Positions 17,074-26,626 of a stretch of DNA of 64,000 nucleotides are shown here, piece after piece. Position numbers and translations under genes: made by a program. Numbering within the stretch: the stretch's first letter is position 1; each line of letters starts with the position of its first letter. Source of the stretch: Actinacidiphila acidipaludis (GTDB lineage Bacteria > Actinomycetota > Actinomycetes > Streptomycetales > Streptomycetaceae); contig NZ_JAINZZ010000003.1 in NCBI RefSeq assembly GCF_019890725.1, positions 248,001 to 312,000 of the forward strand. Direction: 5' to 3'. The notes under the pieces are model-generated. The model searched no databases, was not told the DNA's origin, and was given only the letters and a program-made list of their open reading frames with translations.

Positions 17074-18411
17074 TCAGTTGCCGCGGCGCAGCGGCGGCAG
17101 CGCGCCGCCGCTCTCCGCGATCAGCTCGGCCTCGGACTGCGCGGTGCGCACCGGCGCGAACTCCACGGTGCCGTCCGCACGGACGGCGTAGCCGTGGACG
17201 GCGGGGCGGGGCAGCGAGTTGTAGGCGAAGTGGTTGGAGAAGTAGTAGGCGCCGGTGTCCAGCAGGGCCACGTGGTCGCCGGCCTCCAGCAGCGGCAGCG
17301 GGCGCCCGGTGGCGACCAGGTCGCCGGCGAAGCAGCAGGGGCCGGCGACGTCCTGGACCACCGGGTCGCCGGATTTCTCCTGGCCCTTGGCGTCCAGCGC
17401 CAGCACCCGCAGCGGCCAGGCGTCGGGCACGAACACCGTGCGGGTGGCGACCTGGGCGCCGGCGTGTGTGACCGCGATCGGCCGCCCGCCCGCGGACTTG
17501 GCGTACTCCACGCGCGCCAGCACGGTGCCGTTCTTGGCCAGCAGGGAGCGGCCGAACTCGGTGACCAGGCCGTAGCGCCCGTCGAAGAGCCCGGGCACCT
17601 CGGCCCGCAGCAGGTCCGCGTAGTCCGCGAAGGACGGCGTCGTGTCGTCCGAGCCGAAGTTGACGGGCAGGCCGCCGCCGATGTCCAGGACGGTGACCTG
17701 CTGCCGGCGGGCCGCGGCGTTGATCCGCTCGGCCAGCTCGTACGCGGCCTTCACCCCGGCGGCCATCAGCTCCAGCGGCACGCCCTGCGAACCGGTGTGG
17801 GTGTGCAGGCGGTTGAGCCACGGGCGCTCGGCGTAGGCGCGCAGCACCCACTCCTCGGCGCCCGGGTCGCGCAGTGCCACGCCGAACTTCGAGGTGGCCG
17901 TCGCGGTGCTCATCGCGCCGATGCTGCCCGCGCCGATCTGCGGGTTGACCCGCAGCCCGACCGGGGAGCCGGAGCCTTCGGCTCCGGCGCGCAGGGCGTC
18001 GATGCGGGCGAGCTCCTCGGGGTTGTCGGCGTTGAGGGCGATGCCCAGGGCGAGGGCCTCGCGCAGTTCGGCGACGGTCTTGGCGGGGGAGTCCAGCACG
18101 ATGCGGTCGGCCGGGATGCCCGCGGCGCGGGCCAGCGCCAGTTCGCCGGGGCTGGCGACCTCGGCGCCCAGCCCGCACTCGCCGAGCAGGGCGAGCACCG
18201 GCACCAGGGACGCGGCCTTGACGGCGAAGGTGTGGGTGATCATCACGCCGGGCGTGGCGAACGCGGCGTGCAGGGACGTCGCCGACTCCTCGATGCCCGT
18301 GATGTCCAGCAGGCCCACCACCGGTTCCCGCTCGCCGACCAGCCCGTGCTCCACCGCGGCACGCAGCGCGTGCTCCCGCCGTATCCCCAGCTCACCGTTC
18401 ATGACCGCCAT
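17074..18411 (-). CDS. Type III PLP-dependent decarboxylase-like enzyme
   Basis: A 445-residue enzyme of the alanine racemase-fold decarboxylase group (diaminopimelate and ornithine/arginine decarboxylases). Seen: the PLP lysine in HTFAVKAASLVPVL near residue 55, HTHTGSQGVPLELM (His near PLP), the phosphate-binding DIGGGLPVNF near 250, EFGRSLLAKNG, GPCCFAGDLVATG with the Cys that in diaminopimelate decarboxylases comes from the partner subunit, and GAYYFSNHFAYNSLPRP. Substrate specificity is not evident; it is not a clear LysA. I chose the ATG at 18411 with GAGGTG five bases upstream. It is divergent from hutU across 116 bp, so it may be co-controlled with histidine catabolism. Confidence 0.8.
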   Translation of the reverse strand: MAVMNGELGIRREHALRAAVEHGLVGEREPVVGLLDITGIEESATSLHAAFATPGVMITHTFAVKAASLVPVLALLGECGLGAEVASPGELALARAAGIPADRIVLDSPAKTVAELREALALGIALNADNPEELARIDALRAGAEGSGSPVGLRVNPQIGAGSIGAMSTATATSKFGVALRDPGAEEWVLRAYAERPWLNRLHTHTGSQGVPLELMAAGVKAAYELAERINAAARRQQVTVLDIGGGLPVNFGSDDTTPSFADYADLLRAEVPGLFDGRYGLVTEFGRSLLAKNGTVLARVEYAKSAGGRPIAVTHAGAQVATRTVFVPDAWPLRVLALDAKGQEKSGDPVVQDVAGPCCFAGDLVATGRPLPLLEAGDHVALLDTGAYYFSNHFAYNSLPRPAVHGYAVRADGTVEFAPVRTAQSEAELIAESGGALPPLRRGN

Positions 18412-18474
18412 CCCATCACCTCGTCTCGCGGAGCCGCCACCCGGTCCACTGGGCGGACCTTGTTGACTAAAGCT

Positions 18475-18497
18475 ATTCACCGAACCAGGATGTGAAT
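18475..18497. promoter_or_regulatory. Inverted repeat in the divergent hut control region
   Basis: ATTCAC (18475-18480) and GTGAAT (18492-18497), 6-bp arms 11 bp apart, 30 bp upstream of hutU. A -35-like TTGACT sits at 18463-18468 but I see no convincing -10. It is placed to affect both hutU and the divergent PLP enzyme gene. Confidence 0.45.
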
Positions 18498-18527
18498 GGA
18501 CAACATCACGACGAGGAGGCCGGACCG

Positions 18528-20192
18528 ATGACGGGACCGAGGCCGGTGCGCGCACCGCGCGGCACGGAACTCAGCGCACAGGGATGGCAGCAGGAAGCCG
18601 CGCTGCGGATGCTGCAGAACAACCTCGACCCCGAGGTCGCCGAGCACCCGGACAAGCTGGTCGTCTACGGCGGCTCCGGCAAGGCCGCCCGCGACTGGAA
18701 CTCCTTCGACGCGATGGTCCGCACCCTGCGCGGCCTGAAGCAGGACGAGACGATGCTCGTCCAGTCCGGCCGCCCGGTCGGCGTCATGCAGACCCACGAG
18801 TGGGCGCCTCGCGTGCTCATCGCGAACTCCAACCTGGTCGGCGACTGGGCGAACTGGGAGGAGTTCCGCCGCCTGGAGGCGCTCGGCCTGACGATGTACG
18901 GGCAGATGACCGCGGGCTCGTGGATCTACATCGGCACCCAGGGCATCCTGCAGGGCACCTACGAGACGTTCGCCGCCGTCGCCGAGAAGAAGTTCGGCGG
19001 CAGCCTGGCCGGGACCATCACCCTGACCGCCGGACTCGGCGGCATGGGCGGCGCCCAGCCGCTGGCCGTCACCATGAACGGCGGCGTGGTGCTGTGCATC
19101 GACTGCGACCCGCGGGCCATCACCCGCCGCATCGAGCACCGCTACCTCGACGTGCGGGCCGACTCCCTCGACCACGCGCTGACCCTGGCCACCCAGGCCC
19201 GCGACGAGCGCCGGCCGCTGTCGATCGGCGTCCTGGGCAACGCCGCCGAACTGGTGCCGCAGCTCCTGGCGATGGGCGCCCCGATCGACATCGTCACCGA
19301 CCAGACCTCGGCCCACGATCCGCTGGCGTACCTTCCGCTGGGCGTCGACTTCGACGACATGGCCGCCCTGGCCGCCGAGAAGCCCGCCGAGTTCACCCAG
19401 CGCGCCCGGGAGTCGATGGCCCGGCACGTGGAGGCCATGGTCGGCTTCCAGGACGCGGGCGCCGAGGTCTTCGACTACGGCAACTCCATCCGCGGCGAGG
19501 CCCAGCTCGCGGGCTACGAGCGGGCGTTCGCCTTCCCCGGCTTCGTCCCCGCCTACATCCGGCCGCTGTTCTGCGAGGGCAGGGGCCCGTTCCGCTGGGC
19601 CGCGCTGTCCGGCGACCCCGCGGACATCGCGGCCACCGACCGGGCGATCCTCGACCTGTTCCCGGAGAACGAGTCGTTGGCCCGCTGGATCCGCATGGCC
19701 GGCGAGCGGGTCCACTTCCAGGGCCTGCCCGCCCGCATCTGCTGGCTGGGCTACGGCGAGCGCGACCGGGCCGGCGAGCGCTTCAACGAGATGGTCGCCG
19801 ACGGCACCCTGAAGGCGCCGATCGTCATCGGCCGCGACCACCTGGACTGCGGCTCGGTGGCCTCCCCCTACCGGGAGACCGAGGCGATGCTCGACGGCTC
19901 CGACGCGATCGCGGACTGGCCGCTGCTCAACGCGATGGTCAACGTCGCCTCCGGCGCCTCGTGGGTGTCCATCCACCACGGCGGCGGCGTCGGCATCGGC
20001 CGCTCGATCCACGCCGGGCAGGTCACCGTCGCCGACGGCACCGCGCTGGCCGGCGAGAAGATCCGCCGGGTGCTCACCAACGACCCCGGCATGGGCGTCA
20101 TCCGCCACGTCGACGCCGGTTATGACCGGGCCGACGAGGTCGCCGCCGACCGCGGGGTGCGCGTGCCCATGCGGGAGGGCGGCGGCCAGTGA
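18528..20192 (+). CDS. hutU: Urocanate hydratase
   Basis: Adds water to urocanate to give imidazolone propionate, the second step of histidine breakdown, using tightly bound NAD+ as an electrophile. The 554-residue length fits the family. Seen: [11 protein letters not shown] near residue 48, the Rossmann segment [17 protein letters not shown] with NAD-binding glycines near 170, the active-site Cys in [15 protein letters not shown] near 405, and the C-terminal [20 protein letters not shown] precedes the ATG. First gene of the hut operon; it overlaps the next gene by GTGA, indicating translational coupling. hutH (histidine ammonia-lyase) is not in this window. Confidence 0.96.
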   Translation: MTGPRPVRAPRGTELSAQGWQQEAALRMLQNNLDPEVAEHPDKLVVYGGSGKAARDWNSFDAMVRTLRGLKQDETMLVQSGRPVGVMQTHEWAPRVLIANSNLVGDWANWEEFRRLEALGLTMYGQMTAGSWIYIGTQGILQGTYETFAAVAEKKFGGSLAGTITLTAGLGGMGGAQPLAVTMNGGVVLCIDCDPRAITRRIEHRYLDVRADSLDHALTLATQARDERRPLSIGVLGNAAELVPQLLAMGAPIDIVTDQTSAHDPLAYLPLGVDFDDMAALAAEKPAEFTQRARESMARHVEAMVGFQDAGAEVFDYGNSIRGEAQLAGYERAFAFPGFVPAYIRPLFCEGRGPFRWAALSGDPADIAATDRAILDLFPENESLARWIRMAGERVHFQGLPARICWLGYGERDRAGERFNEMVADGTLKAPIVIGRDHLDCGSVASPYRETEAMLDGSDAIADWPLLNAMVNVASGASWVSIHHGGGVGIGRSIHAGQVTVADGTALAGEKIRRVLTNDPGMGVIRHVDAGYDRADEVAADRGVRVPMREGGGQ

Positions 20193-21526
20193 CGGGCGGC
20201 ACGCACGACGCGGCGGGCAGCGGCGCGGGGGCCTCCTCCGCGCCGGAGCCCGCGGGCACCAGGGCCGCCGACGGCACCGGCACCGCCCACGGCACGGCGC
20301 CGGGCACGGGCGGCAGCGGCTTCCACCAGATGTGGCGGGACCTGCGCGCCATCGGCCGGCACGCCGGGTCCGGCGGCTACCGCCGCTACGCCTGGACCGC
20401 GGCCGACACCGACTGCCGGGCCTGGTTCCGCCAGGAGGCCGCCGCCCGCGGCCTCGCCCACGAGGTCGACCGCAACGGCAACCAGTGGGCGTGGCTCGGC
20501 GACCCCGCCCAGGGCGACGCCGTCGTCACCGGCTCGCACCTGGACTCGGTGCCGGACGGCGGTGCCTTCGACGGGCCGCTGGGCGTCGTCTCGGCGTTCG
20601 CCGCCGTCGACGAGCTGCGCGCCCGCGGAGCCCGCCCGGCCAGGCCGCTCGCCGTGGTGAACTTCGGCGACGAGGAGGGGGCCCGCTTCGGGCTCGCCTG
20701 CGTCGGCTCCCGCCTGACGGCCGGTCAGCTCACCCCGGAGCAGGCACGGGAGCTGCGCGACGCCGACGGCGTCAGCCTGCCGCAGGCGATGGAGGCCGCG
20801 GGCCACGACCCGGACGCGATCGGCGCGGACCCCGAACGCCTCGCCCGCGTCGGCGCGTTCGTCGAGCTGCACATCGAGCAGGGCCGCGCGCTCGACCTCG
20901 GCGACAGCCCGGTCGGCGTGGCCTCCGCGATCTGGCCGCACGGCCGCTGGCGGTTCGACTTCCACGGCCAGGCCAACCACGCCGGCACCACCCGGCTCGA
21001 GGACCGCCACGACCCGATGCTGACGTACGCCACCACCGTGCTCGCCGCCCGCAAGAAGGCGCGGCTGGCCGGGGCGCTGGCGACCTTCGGCAAGGTCGCC
21101 GTCGAGCCCAACGGCGTCAACGCCATCGCCTCCCTCGTCCGCGGCTGGCTCGACTCGCGGGCCGCCGACGAGGACACGCTGGCCGCCGTGGTCGGCGCCA
21201 TCGAGCAGGCGGCACGCGAACGCGGCGCCCGCGACGGCGTCGACGTGCAGGTCACCCGGGAGTCCTTCACCCCGGTGGTGGAGTTCACACACGAACTGCG
21301 TGACCGAATCGCCTGCCTGGTCAGCGGGGACGCCCCGGCACCCGTCCTGCCCACCGGCGCGGGACACGACGCCGGAATCCTCTCCGCGGCCGTGCCGACC
21401 GCCATGCTGTTCGTACGCAACCCCACCGGCATCTCGCACTCCCCGGCGGAATCGGCGGCCGAGGACGACTGCGTCGCGGGGGTGACGGCACTGGCCGACG
21501 TACTGGAGGGTCTCGCGTGCAGGTGA
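20189..21526 (+). CDS. M20-family amidohydrolase (allantoate amidohydrolase/carbamoylase type) in the hut operon
   Basis: A 445-residue zinc amidohydrolase. After a 45-residue Gly/Thr-rich leader come the metal ligands in [14 protein letters not shown] (near residue 117), [11 protein letters not shown] with the Glu-Glu pair (near 153), ELHIEQG (near 228), the dimer-domain [15 protein letters not shown], and the last ligand in [10 protein letters not shown]. These fit AllC/HyuC enzymes that cleave N-carbamoyl or related amide groups. It sits between hutU and hutF, overlapping both. No hutG is seen, so I infer it may hydrolyse N-formyl-L-glutamate, the product of HutF, in place of the usual HutG. 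A true allantoate role would be out of context here. Confidence 0.85.
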   Translation: MTGGTHDAAGSGAGASSAPEPAGTRAADGTGTAHGTAPGTGGSGFHQMWRDLRAIGRHAGSGGYRRYAWTAADTDCRAWFRQEAAARGLAHEVDRNGNQWAWLGDPAQGDAVVTGSHLDSVPDGGAFDGPLGVVSAFAAVDELRARGARPARPLAVVNFGDEEGARFGLACVGSRLTAGQLTPEQARELRDADGVSLPQAMEAAGHDPDAIGADPERLARVGAFVELHIEQGRALDLGDSPVGVASAIWPHGRWRFDFHGQANHAGTTRLEDRHDPMLTYATTVLAARKKARLAGALATFGKVAVEPNGVNAIASLVRGWLDSRAADEDTLAAVVGAIEQAARERGARDGVDVQVTRESFTPVVEFTHELRDRIACLVSGDAPAPVLPTGAGHDAGILSAAVPTAMLFVRNPTGISHSPAESAAEDDCVAGVTALADVLEGLACR

Positions 21527-22875
21527 CGTACTGGCTGGAACACGCCTGGCTCGGCACTCATGTCGAACCGGGAGTGGCCCTGACCGCGGACGACGGACGG
21601 ATCACCGAGGTGCGCACCCAGGTGCCCGCCCCGCCGCCCGGGGCGACCGCGCTGCGCGGCCTGACCGTGCCGGGCCTGGCCAACGCCCACAGCCACGCCT
21701 TCCACCGCGCCCTGCGCGGCACCGTGCAGGTCGGCTCCGGGACCTTCTGGACCTGGCGCGAGATCATGTACTCGGTCGCGTTCCACCTCACCCCCGAGTC
21801 CTACTTCGAGCTGGCCCGGGCGGTGTACGGGGAGATGGCGCTGGCCGGCATCACCTGCGTCGGGGAGTTCCACTACCTGCACCACCAGCCCGACGGCACG
21901 CCCTACGGCGACCCCAACGCCATGGGCGAGGCGCTGATCGCCGCCGCCGCGGAGGCGGGCATCCGGATCACCCTGCTGGACACCGCCTACCTGCACGGCG
22001 GGCTGATCCGCGGCGGCTACCGCCCGCTGGAGGGCGCCCAGCAGCGGTTCGGCGACGGCACCGCCGACCGCTGGTACGAGCGCTGGTCCCAGCTCAAGGG
22101 CGCCGACCACGCCAGGATCGGCGCGGCCCTGCACTCGGTGCGGGCGTTCTCCGACCGCGACGGCTACCGGAAGTTCGCGCAGTGGACCCGCGAGGTGCCC
22201 ACCCACATCCACCTGTCCGAACAGCCGGCCGAGAACGAGGCGTGCGTCGCCGTCCACGGCCGCACGCCCGCCCGCCTGCTCGCCGACTCCGGCTTCTGGG
22301 GCCCGCACACCACCGCCGTCCACGCCACCCACCTCACCGGCGAGGACATCTCGCTGCTCGGGCGCGCCAACAGCACCGTGTGCATGTGCCCCACGACCGA
22401 ACGGGACCTCGCCGACGGCATCGGCCCGGCGCCGCAACTGCGGCGGGCCGGCGCCCGGCTGAGCCTGGGCAGCGACAGCCACGCGGTGATCGACATCCTG
22501 GAGGAGGCGCGGGCGCTGGAGCTCGACGAGCGGCTGCGCAGCCGCACCCGCGGCCACTGGACCTCCGCCCAGCTCCTGCGCGCCGCCACCGAGGACGGCC
22601 ACGCGTGCCTGGGCTGGCCCGAGGCCGGGCGGCTGGAGACCGGCGCGCTCGCCGACTTCACCACCGTCGCGTTGGACTCGGTGCGCACCGCGGGCCCGCG
22701 GCCCCGGCTCGCCGCCGAGGCCGTGGTGTTCGCCGCGAGCGCCGCCGACGTGCGGCACACCGTCGTCGGCGGCCGCCAGATCGTGCGCGACGGCGTCCAC
22801 CAGCTCATCGACGACGTGCCGGCCGCGCTGGCCACGGCGATCGCCGCCGCCACCGGCGGCGCCCCGACCCGCTGA
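21517..22875 (+). CDS. hutF: Formimidoylglutamate deiminase
   Basis: A 452-residue amidohydrolase-superfamily enzyme that deiminates N-formimidoyl-L-glutamate to N-formyl-L-glutamate and ammonia. Seen: the metal-binding HxH in [16 protein letters not shown] near residue 56, [18 protein letters not shown], the His in [14 protein letters not shown] near 230, [13 protein letters not shown] near 288, and the Asp in [11 protein letters not shown] near 320. These match HutF more closely than guanine deaminases. GTG start with GGAGG six bases upstream, inside the end of the preceding gene (10-bp overlap). It implies the five-step histidine route through formylglutamate. Confidence 0.93.
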   Translation: MQVTYWLEHAWLGTHVEPGVALTADDGRITEVRTQVPAPPPGATALRGLTVPGLANAHSHAFHRALRGTVQVGSGTFWTWREIMYSVAFHLTPESYFELARAVYGEMALAGITCVGEFHYLHHQPDGTPYGDPNAMGEALIAAAAEAGIRITLLDTAYLHGGLIRGGYRPLEGAQQRFGDGTADRWYERWSQLKGADHARIGAALHSVRAFSDRDGYRKFAQWTREVPTHIHLSEQPAENEACVAVHGRTPARLLADSGFWGPHTTAVHATHLTGEDISLLGRANSTVCMCPTTERDLADGIGPAPQLRRAGARLSLGSDSHAVIDILEEARALELDERLRSRTRGHWTSAQLLRAATEDGHACLGWPEAGRLETGALADFTTVALDSVRTAGPRPRLAAEAVVFAASAADVRHTVVGGRQIVRDGVHQLIDDVPAALATAIAAATGGAPTR

Positions 22876-22927
22876 CCCCACCCCGGGCGGGCCCCGCGGC
22901 CCGCCCGCGAAACGGAGAACGACGGCC

Positions 22928-24136
22928 ATGACGGCCAGCACGCTCATCACCCACATCGGCAGCCTGGTCACCAACGACCCGAACCTGCCCGGCGCCGATC
23001 CCGCCTCCGGTCCGCTCGGACTGCTGCGGGACGCCGCGGTCGTCGTCGACGGCGACCGCGTCGCCTGGGTCGGGCCGGCCGCCGGCGCGCCCGCGGCCGA
23101 CGGCGTCGACGACGTCTTCGACGCGGAGGGCCGGGCGATGCTCCCGGGCTTCGTCGACTCCCACTCCCATCTGGTCTTCGCGGGCGACCGCACCGCGGAG
23201 TTCGCCGCGCGGATGTCCGGCCGCCCCTACACCGCGGGCGGCATCCGCACCACGGTCGCCGCGACCCGCGCCGCCTCGGACGCCGAACTCTCCGCCACCG
23301 TCGGCCGGTTCCTGGCCGAGGCGCTGCGGCAGGGCACCACCACCGTGGAGACCAAGTCCGGCTACGGCCTCACCACCCACGACGAGGCCCGCGCCCTGCG
23401 CGTCGCCCGCGAGCACACCGACGAGACGACGTACCTGGGCGCGCACATCGTCGCCCCGGAGTTCGCCGACGACCCGGCGGGCTACGTGGCCCTGGTCACC
23501 GGCGAGATGCTGGACGCCTGCGCCCCGCACGCCCGCTGGGTCGACGTCTTCTGCGAGCGGGGGGCCTTCGACGGCGACCAGGCCCGGGCGATCCTCACGG
23601 CCGGCCAGGCCCGCGGGCTGACCCCCCGGGTGCATGCCAACCAGCTCACCCACGGCCCCGGCGTCCAGCTCGCGGTGGAGCTCGGCGCCGCGTCCGCCGA
23701 CCACTGCACGCACCTGACCGGCCAGGACGTCGACGCGCTCGCCGGCAGCGACGGCGCCACGGTGGCGACGCTGCTGCCCGGCGCGGAGTTCTCCACCCGC
23801 GCCGTCTACCCCGACGCCCGCCGGCTGCTCGACGCCGGCGTGACGGTCGCGCTGTCCACCGACTGCAACCCCGGCTCGTCCTTCACCAGCTCGATGCCGT
23901 TCTGCGTGGCCGTCGCCGTCCGCGACATGGGCATGACTCCGGACGAGGCGGTGCACGCCGCCACGTACGGCGGCGCGCGGGCGCTGCGGCGCACCGACGT
24001 CGGCGTGGTGAGTCCCGGCGCCCGGGCCGACCTGCTGCTGCTCGACGCGCCCAGCCACGTCCACCTCGCCTATCGCCCGGGGGTGCCCCTCACGAGCGCC
24101 GTGTGGCGGGCCGGGCAACTCGCCCACCGCGCCTGA
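22928..24136 (+). CDS. hutI: Imidazolonepropionase
   Basis: A 402-residue zinc amidohydrolase that opens the imidazolone ring to N-formimidoyl-L-glutamate, the third step of histidine breakdown. Seen: the metal HxH in [15 protein letters not shown] near residue 77, VETKSGYGL near 138, the His in [21 protein letters not shown], and the Asp in [18 protein letters not shown] near 318. Fifty-two bases separate it from hutF, with GGAG before the ATG, so it is probably in the same transcript. A strong terminator follows. Confidence 0.95.
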   Translation: MTASTLITHIGSLVTNDPNLPGADPASGPLGLLRDAAVVVDGDRVAWVGPAAGAPAADGVDDVFDAEGRAMLPGFVDSHSHLVFAGDRTAEFAARMSGRPYTAGGIRTTVAATRAASDAELSATVGRFLAEALRQGTTTVETKSGYGLTTHDEARALRVAREHTDETTYLGAHIVAPEFADDPAGYVALVTGEMLDACAPHARWVDVFCERGAFDGDQARAILTAGQARGLTPRVHANQLTHGPGVQLAVELGAASADHCTHLTGQDVDALAGSDGATVATLLPGAEFSTRAVYPDARRLLDAGVTVALSTDCNPGSSFTSSMPFCVAVAVRDMGMTPDEAVHAATYGGARALRRTDVGVVSPGARADLLLLDAPSHVHLAYRPGVPLTSAVWRAGQLAHRA

Positions 24137-24150
24137 GCGGCCCCGCGGAC

Positions 24151-24189
24151 GCCGCGTGGGCCGGACCCCGAAGGGCCGGCCCACGCGGC
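24151..24189. terminator. Bidirectional terminator between hutI and the sigma factor gene
   Basis: Perfect 14-bp arms GCCGCGTGGGCCGG/CCGGCCCACGCGGC around an 11-nt loop. Confidence 0.88.
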
Positions 24190-24212
24190 TGGTGACGTGC
24201 TGGTGGCGCGCT

Positions 24213-25124
24213 CTACTCCTCGACCATCAGGCCGCGCCGCAGCCGCAGCAGCGTGCGGCTCAGCAGGCGCGAGACGTGCATCTGCGAGATGCCGAGCTCC
24301 TCGCCGATCTCGGACTGGGTGAGATTGCCCACGAACCGCAGGCTGAGGATCGTCCGGTCGCGCTGGGGAAGCTGCGCGATCAGCGGCCGGAGGGACTCGA
24401 CGTACTCGACGCCCTCCAGGTCGTGGTCCACATAGCCGATCCGGTCGGCGAGCGCCCCCTCGGGGTCGTCCTCGGTGGGCTGGGCGTCCAGCGAGCTCGC
24501 CGTGTAGGCGTTGCTCGCGGACATGCCCTCGATGATCTCGTGCTCCGGCAGGCCGAGGCGCTCGGCCAGCTCCTGCACGGTCGGGGTGCGGTCGAGCTGC
24601 TGGGCCAGTTCGTCCCCGGCCTTCGCCAGGTCCAGCCGCAGCTCCTGCAGCCGCCGCGGAACGCGGACCGACCAGCTGGTGTCGCGGAAGAAGCGCTTGA
24701 TCTCACCGACGATCGTCGGCATCGCGAAGGTGGGGAACTCCACCTCGCGGCTCAGCTCGAACCGGTCGATCGCCTTGATCAGCCCGATCGTGCCGACCTG
24801 GATGATGTCCTCCATCGGCTCGCTGCGGGTGCGGAACCGGGACGCGGCGAACTTCACCAGCGCGAGGTTCAGTTCGACCAGCGTGTTGCGGACGTAGGAG
24901 TACTCGTGCGTGCCCTCTTCGAGGGACTGGAGACGGGCGAAGAGCGTCTTGGACAGAGCACGGGCGTCGACCGGCCCGATCTCCTCGTACGGCGGGATCT
25001 CCGGCAGGTCCTCCAGACCCGCGGGCAGACCCGTGGGCGTCACCGTCGTCGTCGCGACGTCGCTGCGGACGGCCGCGTCCCCTTGCTGTTCCTGCTCGTG
25101 ATCCAGGCCGAGCCGGGGTGTCAT
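24213..25124 (-). CDS. sigI: RNA polymerase sigma factor, SigB/SigF family
   Basis: A 303-residue group 3 sigma factor. A short acidic N-terminal stretch precedes region 2 (MEDIIQVGTIGLIKAIDRFE near residue 104, SREVEFPTFAMPTIVGEIKR), region 3 (LDRTPTVQELAERLGLPEHE) and a region 4 helix-turn-helix (NLTQSEIGEELGISQMHVSR near 270). The length and VPRRLQELRLD segment are typical of Streptomyces SigB paralogues. Just across its promoter lie an antagonist and an anti-sigma-like ATPase gene, divergently arranged. This matches the sigI-arsI-prsI set described in S. coelicolor, also next to hutI as I recall; the symbol rests on that memory and neighbourhood. AGAGGG precedes the ATG. Confidence 0.9.
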   Translation of the reverse strand: MTPRLGLDHEQEQQGDAAVRSDVATTTVTPTGLPAGLEDLPEIPPYEEIGPVDARALSKTLFARLQSLEEGTHEYSYVRNTLVELNLALVKFAASRFRTRSEPMEDIIQVGTIGLIKAIDRFELSREVEFPTFAMPTIVGEIKRFFRDTSWSVRVPRRLQELRLDLAKAGDELAQQLDRTPTVQELAERLGLPEHEIIEGMSASNAYTASSLDAQPTEDDPEGALADRIGYVDHDLEGVEYVESLRPLIAQLPQRDRTILSLRFVGNLTQSEIGEELGISQMHVSRLLSRTLLRLRRGLMVEE

Positions 25125-25344
25125 GTGCTCATCCCTCTCTTGCCGCGGGCGGATGGCTGTGCCGTGGCTTTCGGCCTCCGTAAGCCGTACTCAACCCCTA
25201 CCCCGTTTCCTCCGCGTGGCGCAAGTTCCAGGGAGATCCGGGGAGAGACAGTGCAAGTTCGGCGGAGACAAGGTGCCGACTACCGTCCGGTGCGGTAAAC
25301 GCGTATGGTCAAAGCGCTTCACCGGGATCACGAAGGAGCGCAAC

Positions 25345-25713
25345 ATGGACCGCGAGGCCGTTGGCACGGCCGATCTCGGCAGGCTGCATGTCGAAGTGGG
25401 GCAGCACGGCCGGTCGGCGGTCTTCACGCCGTCGGGCGAGCTGGACCACCACACCGCAGAACTGCTCTCCGGGCCGCTGACCGCTGCCCTGGACGCCGGC
25501 ACCTCCCGGCTGGTGGTCGACTGCAGCAACCTCGTGTTCTGCGACTCCACCGGGCTCAACGTGCTGCTCGCCGCGCGCCTGCGCGCCGAGCAGATGGACG
25601 GCGGGGTCCACCTCGCCGGAATGCAGCCGACGGTCGCCCGAGTGTTCGAGATCACCGGCGCGGACGCCGTCTTCACCGTGCACGACACGCTTGACCAGGC
25701 ACTTCAGGAATAG
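25345..25713 (+). CDS. arsI: STAS-domain anti-sigma factor antagonist
   Basis: A 122-residue SpoIIAA/RsbV-like protein. The conserved phosphorylatable serine lies in NLVFCDSTGLNVLLAAR near residue 68; other STAS features are TPSGELDHHTAELL and MDGGVHLAGMQPTVARVFEI. When unphosphorylated it should bind the anti-sigma kinase and free the sigma factor. GAAGGAG precedes the ATG. It is divergent from the sigma gene and followed after 145 bp by the ATPase gene. The symbol follows the S. coelicolor SigI partner-switching set and is moderately certain. Confidence 0.9.
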   Translation: MDREAVGTADLGRLHVEVGQHGRSAVFTPSGELDHHTAELLSGPLTAALDAGTSRLVVDCSNLVFCDSTGLNVLLAARLRAEQMDGGVHLAGMQPTVARVFEITGADAVFTVHDTLDQALQE

Positions 25714-25858
25714 GCCGCCATACGGGGGTGGGGGCGTTGCGCAGGCTTGAGGTGATCCGCGCGGTACGGGCTTTTCTGCCGACGCGGACGTGTTCCCGGA
25801 GATCGACCGGGCAGGAGACAGACGGACCCACACCGGACATCCGTGAGGTGAGGCTGAG

Positions 25859-26365
25859 ATGAGCACCACCCGGCCCTACGCCGCGGACGACCGCGGTCCG
25901 GACACGGGCGACTCCGGTGAGGGACCCGGTATGGACGGACCAGGATCATCCGCACAGCGTCAGATGCTGCGACTGGCGCTCTCGGGTGAGAGCGGCATCG
26001 TCCCGCGAGCCCGGGACTTCACGCGCCAGGCGCTCCAGGAATGGGGCTGGCTGCCGGCCTCCACGGCCGACCGCCGGGCCGCCGCCGAGGACGTGCTGCT
26101 GGTCGTCTCCGAACTGGTCACCAATGCGTGCCTGCACGCCGGCGGCCCGGAGGAACTGAGACTCTGGCGCCACCCGAAGGCGCTGCGCCTCGAGGTCGTG
26201 GACGGCGGCAGCGGCGATCCGGCCCCGCGCACCCCGCACCGCTCGGGCCGCCCCGGCGGTCACGGCATGTTCATCGTGCAGCGCCTGTGCCTCGACTGGG
26301 GTGTGGTGCGCAACGCCGAGGGACCGGGCAAGACCGTGTGGGCCGAACTGGCCGCGCCCGCCTAG
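25859..26365 (+). CDS. prsI: ATP-binding anti-sigma factor (RsbW/HATPase type)
   Basis: A 168-residue serine kinase-like ATPase of the GHKL fold. After a 35-residue disordered start come the N box SELVTNACLHAGG near residue 82, the G1 box VVDGGSGDPAP near 118 and the G2 box RPGGHGMFIVQRL near 135. It lacks a dimerising histidine domain, so it is not a sensor kinase. Expected role: bind the neighbouring sigma factor and phosphorylate the STAS antagonist. GTGAGG precedes the ATG. Many Streptomyces proteins of this type are orphans; the adjacent partners support the assignment. Confidence 0.87.
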   Translation: MSTTRPYAADDRGPDTGDSGEGPGMDGPGSSAQRQMLRLALSGESGIVPRARDFTRQALQEWGWLPASTADRRAAAEDVLLVVSELVTNACLHAGGPEELRLWRHPKALRLEVVDGGSGDPAPRTPHRSGRPGGHGMFIVQRLCLDWGVVRNAEGPGKTVWAELAAPA

Positions 26366-26388
26366 ACCGGTTCTTCACCGAACGCAGG

Positions 26389-26414
26389 CGCGCGGGTCCC
26401 TGACGGCCCGCGCG
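26389..26414 (+). terminator. Hairpin after the anti-sigma gene
   Basis: CGCGCGGG/CCCGCGCG, 8-bp perfect arms, 10-nt loop, 23 bp after the stop codon. Confidence 0.6.
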
Positions 26415-26534
26415 GAGCCCGGGGGCCCGTGGGACGCCCCGCGGGCCTCAGCGCTGTTCCGAGGCCCGCCGGGCCCTCCAGAGTCGCCGAACCCCTTAAA
26501 TGTGCCGCGCCGGCCTGACCGGGCTCGTGCGGCC

Positions 26535-26574
26535 TCTGGGACCCCCTGGGACCCCCTGGGACCCCCTGGGACCC
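26535..26574. repeat. 10-bp tandem repeat CTGGGACCCC, 4 copies
   Basis: Perfect copies with a shortened last unit, in the space between converging genes. Non-coding, likely variable in number between strains. Confidence 0.9.
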
Positions 26575-26626
26575 GCACAGCGGCCCGGGACCCCGCTGCG
26601 GCCCCGGGGATGCCCCGGAACCCCCG

